Assembly (NCBI GenBank): GCA_003952965.2
Contig: CM025851.1
Span: 3,311,307-3,375,306 of the forward strand
Direction of reading: 5' to 3'
From: Morella rubra
Lineage: Eukaryota > Streptophyta > Magnoliopsida > Fagales > Myricaceae
Length of the DNA: 64,000 nucleotides
Under the pieces are notes generated by a model. That model was not told the DNA's origin, made no database searches, and was given only the letters and a program-made list of their open reading frames with translations. The number at the start of each line of letters is the position of its first letter. The first letter of the stretch is position 1. This document shows positions 58,883 to 64,000 of this stretch, piece after piece. The position numbers were made by a program, and so were the translations under genes.

Positions 58883-61800
58883 TCATGCACTGACAGCAAA
58901 TCGCTTGGGAGCAAATGATACTGGGCCGAGGTAAGTTTCAGACAGAGAGACAAGAATCCGATGACAAGCCAAAGCAGAAGCTGTGACAAATAGTACAATA
59001 GATGCCCAGCAGAACCTCACAAGCAACAGTGGGTTTCTCCTTGTAGAGTCTAGTACTTTCAGAAAAATCACTTTGAGCCGCCGATCTCTCAAGATGGAGT
59101 GATAATCATGTACTTGTGTGGATAATCTGGATGATTGAAATAGCTCTTTATTGTCAGGACCACTCACCAATCTCACCCGGGAACTAGACTGGGTTTTTGT
59201 TATATCTCCGCCAAGTGCTCCCCACATCCATTGGTACAATATGTCAGCGATAACCGTGCAGAGTTGCTGGCGGAAGAATTTCGCATCCTTTGAAAGCATT
59301 GCTTGTATTAGTGAAGCTCCGTCCTGTTCATCAAAATGCAATATAAGAATTTCAAAATGCAAGACTACGGGATTTGGCCTATAGGCAAGAGTATCTATTG
59401 CATGCAATTTAACACTCGATCTGCCTTCCCCATTGTCATCCAAGATAGTGGTTTCCAGTTACATATGTTCTAGTGCAAATTAAAATTAAATCACTCCCTG
59501 ACCGCAAGAAACAGTTATTCCACCAAAGGAAAATACTCCCAAGACCAAGGCACTCACTGCAGTCATTAGAAGTCTTCTTAGTGCAACACCATCTGTAGAT
59601 GGTAGAAGCCTCAAGACAAAATTTGCAATATCAAAAACACCATTAACCCTATTTGCTGTATACTCGAGGGAAGTCTCACTGTAGGGTGCTATCACCTTGG
59701 GCAAGCCTTTCCTGCAAACAAGATAAGGACGAATTATGAATGTTGGAAAGTTGGTACACTAATAAGGTACCAGACATGTCAGCAGAAACTAGTAAAAGAC
59801 CAGGCCAAGCGTCCATGTATGAAGAATAGGGCTGGTTATGCCCATGAGATGGTGAAAGGAGAGAGAGAAAGAGCTGTCCTCAAATGAGAAGTTGGGTTCC
59901 CTCTTTTAGATTTGACTCAACTAGAGCTATTCCACATACCTAGTCGCACCAATTCTTAAGAAAAGAGCAAGTCTCTGCCACCTGAACTTCTTTTTGTCTA
60001 AAACCACCTGAATAGGAAGAAAAAATTAATCAACAATACAGCAACAAAATGATCCAAGAATCTATCTAATTACCTTAAAAGGTACCAGCTGAGGGGGAAA
60101 ACAGTTTTAGCAGTCTATAGTAATGCAACTAGCATCAGGAACATCAGGCAGCGTGCACCATGCCAGAATCAGGAATTAATCACTTAAGGAGTTCGGCAGA
60201 GTTGACCCCATCAAAGCAGGGCCTGGACAAGCAATTTCTAGAGAAGTCCTAACCTTCAGCAATTTTGCTTGAAAGTGGCTGATCTAAAAAATTGAACCTC
60301 CTTACTTGTGCTTGAAAATCCAAGACCTTTGCCATTGTGCTTGAAATACATTTCCATTATGTTTTGTAAATGTCCCTTTCACATCATGTTTTGTGAATGT
60401 CCCCCAACCCCAATAGCATACAACAAAGCAAATAAATTAGTCATTTTATTGGGATGTTTACGTTACGGAGAAATTTTTAGAGATTTTATTCAGGATTGAT
60501 TCATTCCTTATAAGTTAGCTGTACATATGGAATAACGTAGATTTTTTTCCTTGTATAGCTTATATAGATTATTTCCTTACCAAGCAATCCTAGTACACAT
60601 GTATCTATAAATAGAGAAGCACCCTATGGGGAAGAGTTATTCAGACCAATTGACAGTTTACCTAGAATATATGCTAGTAACATGTTATACAACACTATGC
60701 ACCATTACAAAGCATAACTTTCTTGATCATTTCATACCAAGTGCAGAATCTTCCTCATCGCAGCTGAATTATCAGTGAGTAGTTTACGGACAACATAAGG
60801 GTATGCAGCTTCAAATGTCTTAAAGTTTTTATCAGCAGCTACTGCCAGACCTGAGAGAATGTGGCATAGAGCAACATAGATTGACAAAATGGATTCATCA
60901 GGAATTTATGATACGGAATATCCATAACAAGTTATGACTGCAAAATAGCTGCAAATTAAAAATTAAAAGCACGACATTCTGGAAACACTGTTAATCCTGC
61001 AATGTGGAACAACAGACTTTGATCTGTTTCAGACCCTGCCCCACAATCACTGGCCTGGTGTTTTGCTCCAATTTAACAACAAAAGCCCAACTAAGAACAA
61101 TCCTTTAGTGTAGGTCCTATTATAATAAATTTTTCTCTCCTGAATCCAAGTAGCATAATCCTCTTCACTTTCTTATAAATCCAAACAACATAACCCACAA
61201 TCCTCAATCAATTGTAATTGCAATGAGAAATGGCCTTATATATTTGTGTAGAGACCAAAATTACATTGTGCAGCATTTTTGACAAATAAGACAAATCATT
61301 TTCTGAGCATATTCCTTGAATGTTAGATGCCTCTTAATTCTATTACTGCCATTGTATCCTGTTATCGCACTTCCTGTCCATAAAACCTCACTACAGGTCT
61401 TCACACATTTTTTGATAAGTAAACAAATATTCATCAACACTATAGGTCTCCACACTGATGAGATTTTGCCAACCTCAAACTACATTATCTCAGCCCAGAA
61501 CATTATTCAAGCCATTATACCATCTTTTTTCGTCACCTAGAGCGCCAATAAAGCCATGGGCACCAGTTCCAACTTATTCATACGAAAAACACAATCTCAC
61601 AAGCCAAGGTGACCATTTCTATTCAGTATACAAAAGAGAAAGGAAAGTTAGTACAGTAAACATCACCACTGGTTTTTCTTTTTTTCATTGCCATAACCAT
61701 TGGTACTTAAAACACAGTGATGCCTGGAAACAGCACAGAACATATTGAAGCCCCCACAAATATTACAATTTGTAAGCAAATGGCATTGATGCATATGGCA

Positions 61801-63878
61801 CAGAAAAGCTCACCTTCCAAGGAAGCAAGAGAACGCAGGACAAGTGTATAGTATGGGGGCATGCGAAAATGATATTTGAGGGCTACGGACCAGATTTTGC
61901 CCAGAACCTAGAAAAAGTTACAGTAACAATGAGGCGCTAGTCAATATGAAGCAGCAAAAGAGGTTGTCTATCAGGTTAGTACAGAAAGAACTTCAAAATG
62001 ATACAGATAACCACAAAATCAAAAGAGGTCAAATCCCAGCAGCTAGGACAAGTAGGTGGTCAAAATACTAAAGTAAATATCTTATGCATTTCAGGAATAT
62101 CCACCTTGAGAGAAATTTTAGCGTCTAAAATTAACAGTATGTACACGAAATGGAACAGGGTCTCAGCAAGCTACATCCATACTCCACAGTACACAAGGCT
62201 CAAGGCTCAAGGCTGCACATAAACCAAGATTCCATTCATATTACAAGATTGGTAGCTTTGAGCAAAAGATCATCCCTAACAAACAATTAGCACCTCACGG
62301 TACTTCCCAAACTTCTCAATCTCCCTCACCACTGGTTTGAATAAATGAAATCTAGATAATAATGATTTCATAATGCAATCATAAGAGGGTCTCTCGCATT
62401 CTGAAGAAACCTAAGGGTTAAAGTTCCAAAAAGGTGGACCTTGGGCACTAAGCAAGTGATTAATGCATAGTATTTGGAAAATATTTTAGCTGTAAAGAAT
62501 AAATCTTTCCACCCATCCCAATCCCTGAGGAATGCCACAGCTTACTGCCTATGAGAACAGCTGCAGCTCAAATCTACATTGAGAGATCAGGCCAGGCACA
62601 ACATTACAAGCTGCTAACATTTTCAATACATGATTCTCACCCTGCTGAATTTCACATCGGGAATTCCGTCTTTAAATTCTACTTCTCCCAAGGCATCTTC
62701 CAGATCCTGAAAAATGTAATCATCAGTTAGTTGTGTGAACAGGAGTCTCAAACTGTTGTCTGCTTAAAGCTTTTGCTCGGTAGCTTATATACCAAGAAAA
62801 TGCAATAAACAGAAACTGGAGGAGAACCAGATATTATACCACTGTAACACGCCGGATGTTAGTCCCTGGCCTTACAATGTCCATGTCGGTCAGAGCATGA
62901 ACAAGGGATGGCCAATCCCCATTTACTATGTGCACTATGGAGGCAAGCATAGCAAACTGATGTTTCCTTTCCATCCGACAAAGCAAACCAAAATCCAGAA
63001 ACCTAGCAAAGAAATTTCCGTGAGAAGTGAGAAAGGGCTTATCTTCTGAAACAAAATAAACAGAATATTATCTCATGGAAAGGACTGGCAGAAAATGTAC
63101 CCTATTTGTCCAGAGGACGTGTAGCGCAGGTTTCCCGGATGTGGATCAGCATGCAATAAGCCTGTTTCAAGGAGTTGAACCAGGCTTGCCTCCACTCCTT
63201 TGTTAACCTAGAACATTGAACAAACAGGGGACTGTTAACTGATACGTGCACACACATACATATATAAGGCTAAAGGATGTCACCAGAGCATTGAGACTGT
63301 TAACTTGTGCAACTTGACATGGATTTTTATTCCAGCCTGTACTTGACTGATTAAGGAACAACACTGCGCACATTTCGCACATCTGACAATTTTTTGTGGA
63401 ATGCAAAACTCATCTGATTATTCCAGTCTATCTAGGGCAACATCTTCTGTTTTGTTTAACGAGTAATCCCTTTCTGGCTCTAAATTTTCTCTTTTTATGA
63501 CCACTACTTAGTGCTGTTCTGACTTCTATAATACTAAAATTTCATTATTCTTTGTATCCCCATTTGCGTTCTATGAACAAGGATAATTATCAAAAAGAAG
63601 CTTGACTCCAGCAGAAGAACATACAATAGAGTTTAAGGTCACTGAATATGAAGCGTAAGTCCACATTTCATTATACGCACCAGATCAAGAAGACGCCTTT
63701 TTGCATCAAGTTTCTGCCTGTCCGAATAAGAACCAAGATCAACAGGGTTTCCAGTAGAGACTGAAAGTAAGTCAGTGGGACTTTCACCGACAATCCATTC
63801 CATAGTCAGAACTCTCTTTCTAGTTAAATGATGAAACATTCTTGGCACACGAATGAATGGAAAAGGCAAATGAACTTC
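58883..63878 (-). CDS. ABC1 (aarF/UbiB) atypical kinase, C-terminal two thirds
   Basis: Nine exons on the minus strand: 63681-63878, 63101-63207, 62840-63002, 62641-62706, 61814-61907, 60738-60850, 59940-60007, 59558-59711, 58883-59323. They sum to 1404 nt (467 aa plus stop), in phase with GT-AG introns. More exons must lie beyond the right edge. The first visible exon reads EVHLPFPFIRVPRMFHHLTR and VLTMEWIVGE. Next comes the ABC1 catalytic loop HADPHPGNL, then the metal-binding FLDFGLLCRMERKHQF. Later blocks are RMPPYYTLVLRSLASLEGLA and FRWQRLALFLRIGATRKGLP. The last exon begins DGASLIQAMLSKDAKFFRQQ and holds a hydrophobic helix (LVRFCWASIVLFVTASALAC) near the C terminus. Plant ABC1K proteins are mostly plastid (plastoglobule) or mitochondrial and act in prenyl-quinone metabolism and stress. 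Which ABC1K member this is I cannot say, and the targeting peptide is outside the window. Confidence 0.88.
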
Positions 63879-64000
63879 CTGTATGGACAGCAATAAAGGG
63901 TCAGTAAGCAGTTCAAGTATCTTATCCAAGAAACTCACTAGGTATTTGAAATAACTGATTTTATCTTTTATTCTCCCTCTACACTAGGTTGCCTAACCCT

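Overview
This is nuclear DNA from a flowering plant, most likely a dicot-type angiosperm. It has intron-rich genes with AT-rich introns, TATA-like boxes, poly-purine microsatellites, plant-only families (tetraspanin TET5/6 type, MLO, SCPL, POWERDRESS) and many small foldback elements. I found no prokaryotic genes, no CRISPR array and no rRNA. All identifications were made by reading exon translations and splice sites by eye; no database was searched. Species cannot be fixed from the window.

Layout, left to right. (1) 1-1226, minus: 5' end of a POWERDRESS (SANT/co-repressor) gene cut by the window edge. (2) 1.2-8.7 kb: gene-free, with a ~98-bp tandem array (about 4.17-5.28 kb) and a clean Mutator-type MITE (5491-5927) with a perfect 9-bp target duplication. 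(3) 8.7-17.6 kb, plus: two tandem serine carboxypeptidase-like genes of identical nine-exon structure. The first is intact (456 aa). The second carries two one-base insertions and two solo LTRs lying in opposite orientation in its first and last introns. (4) 19.4-21.36 kb, plus: a tetraspanin with a 40-base last exon. (5) 24.3-29.05 kb and 34.1-38.24 kb, plus: two tandem MLO genes of the powdery-mildew-susceptibility type (C-terminal DFTF motif), each with 15 exons. The first has a GC-AG intron. The spacer between them holds a ~530-bp foldback element and a fresh ~370-bp tandem duplication. (6) 39.2-41.6 kb, plus: a UBE2C-type ubiquitin-conjugating enzyme, followed by a ~200-bp tandem array (42.3-43.5 kb). 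(7) 44.0-47.8 kb, minus: a RING-H2 E3 ligase of the RHG1A/MBR type, probably with a 4.3-kb 5'UTR intron reaching ~52.2 kb that contains a tRNA-derived SINE. (8) 53.5-57.0 kb, minus: a TMEM115/rhomboid-like 19 Golgi membrane protein. (9) 58.9-63.9 kb, minus: the C-terminal two thirds of an ABC1 (aarF/UbiB) atypical kinase, cut by the right edge.

The genes do not form one pathway. Functional links are limited to the two tandem pairs (SCPL, MLO) and the chance adjacency of an E2 and an E3 of the ubiquitin system. No clearly new biological system is visible. The strongest points for a second look are the inverted solo-LTR pair inside one gene, the LTR that ends five bases before a splice acceptor, the MLO duplication with its shared promoter remnants and its GC-AG intron, and the three tandem arrays.
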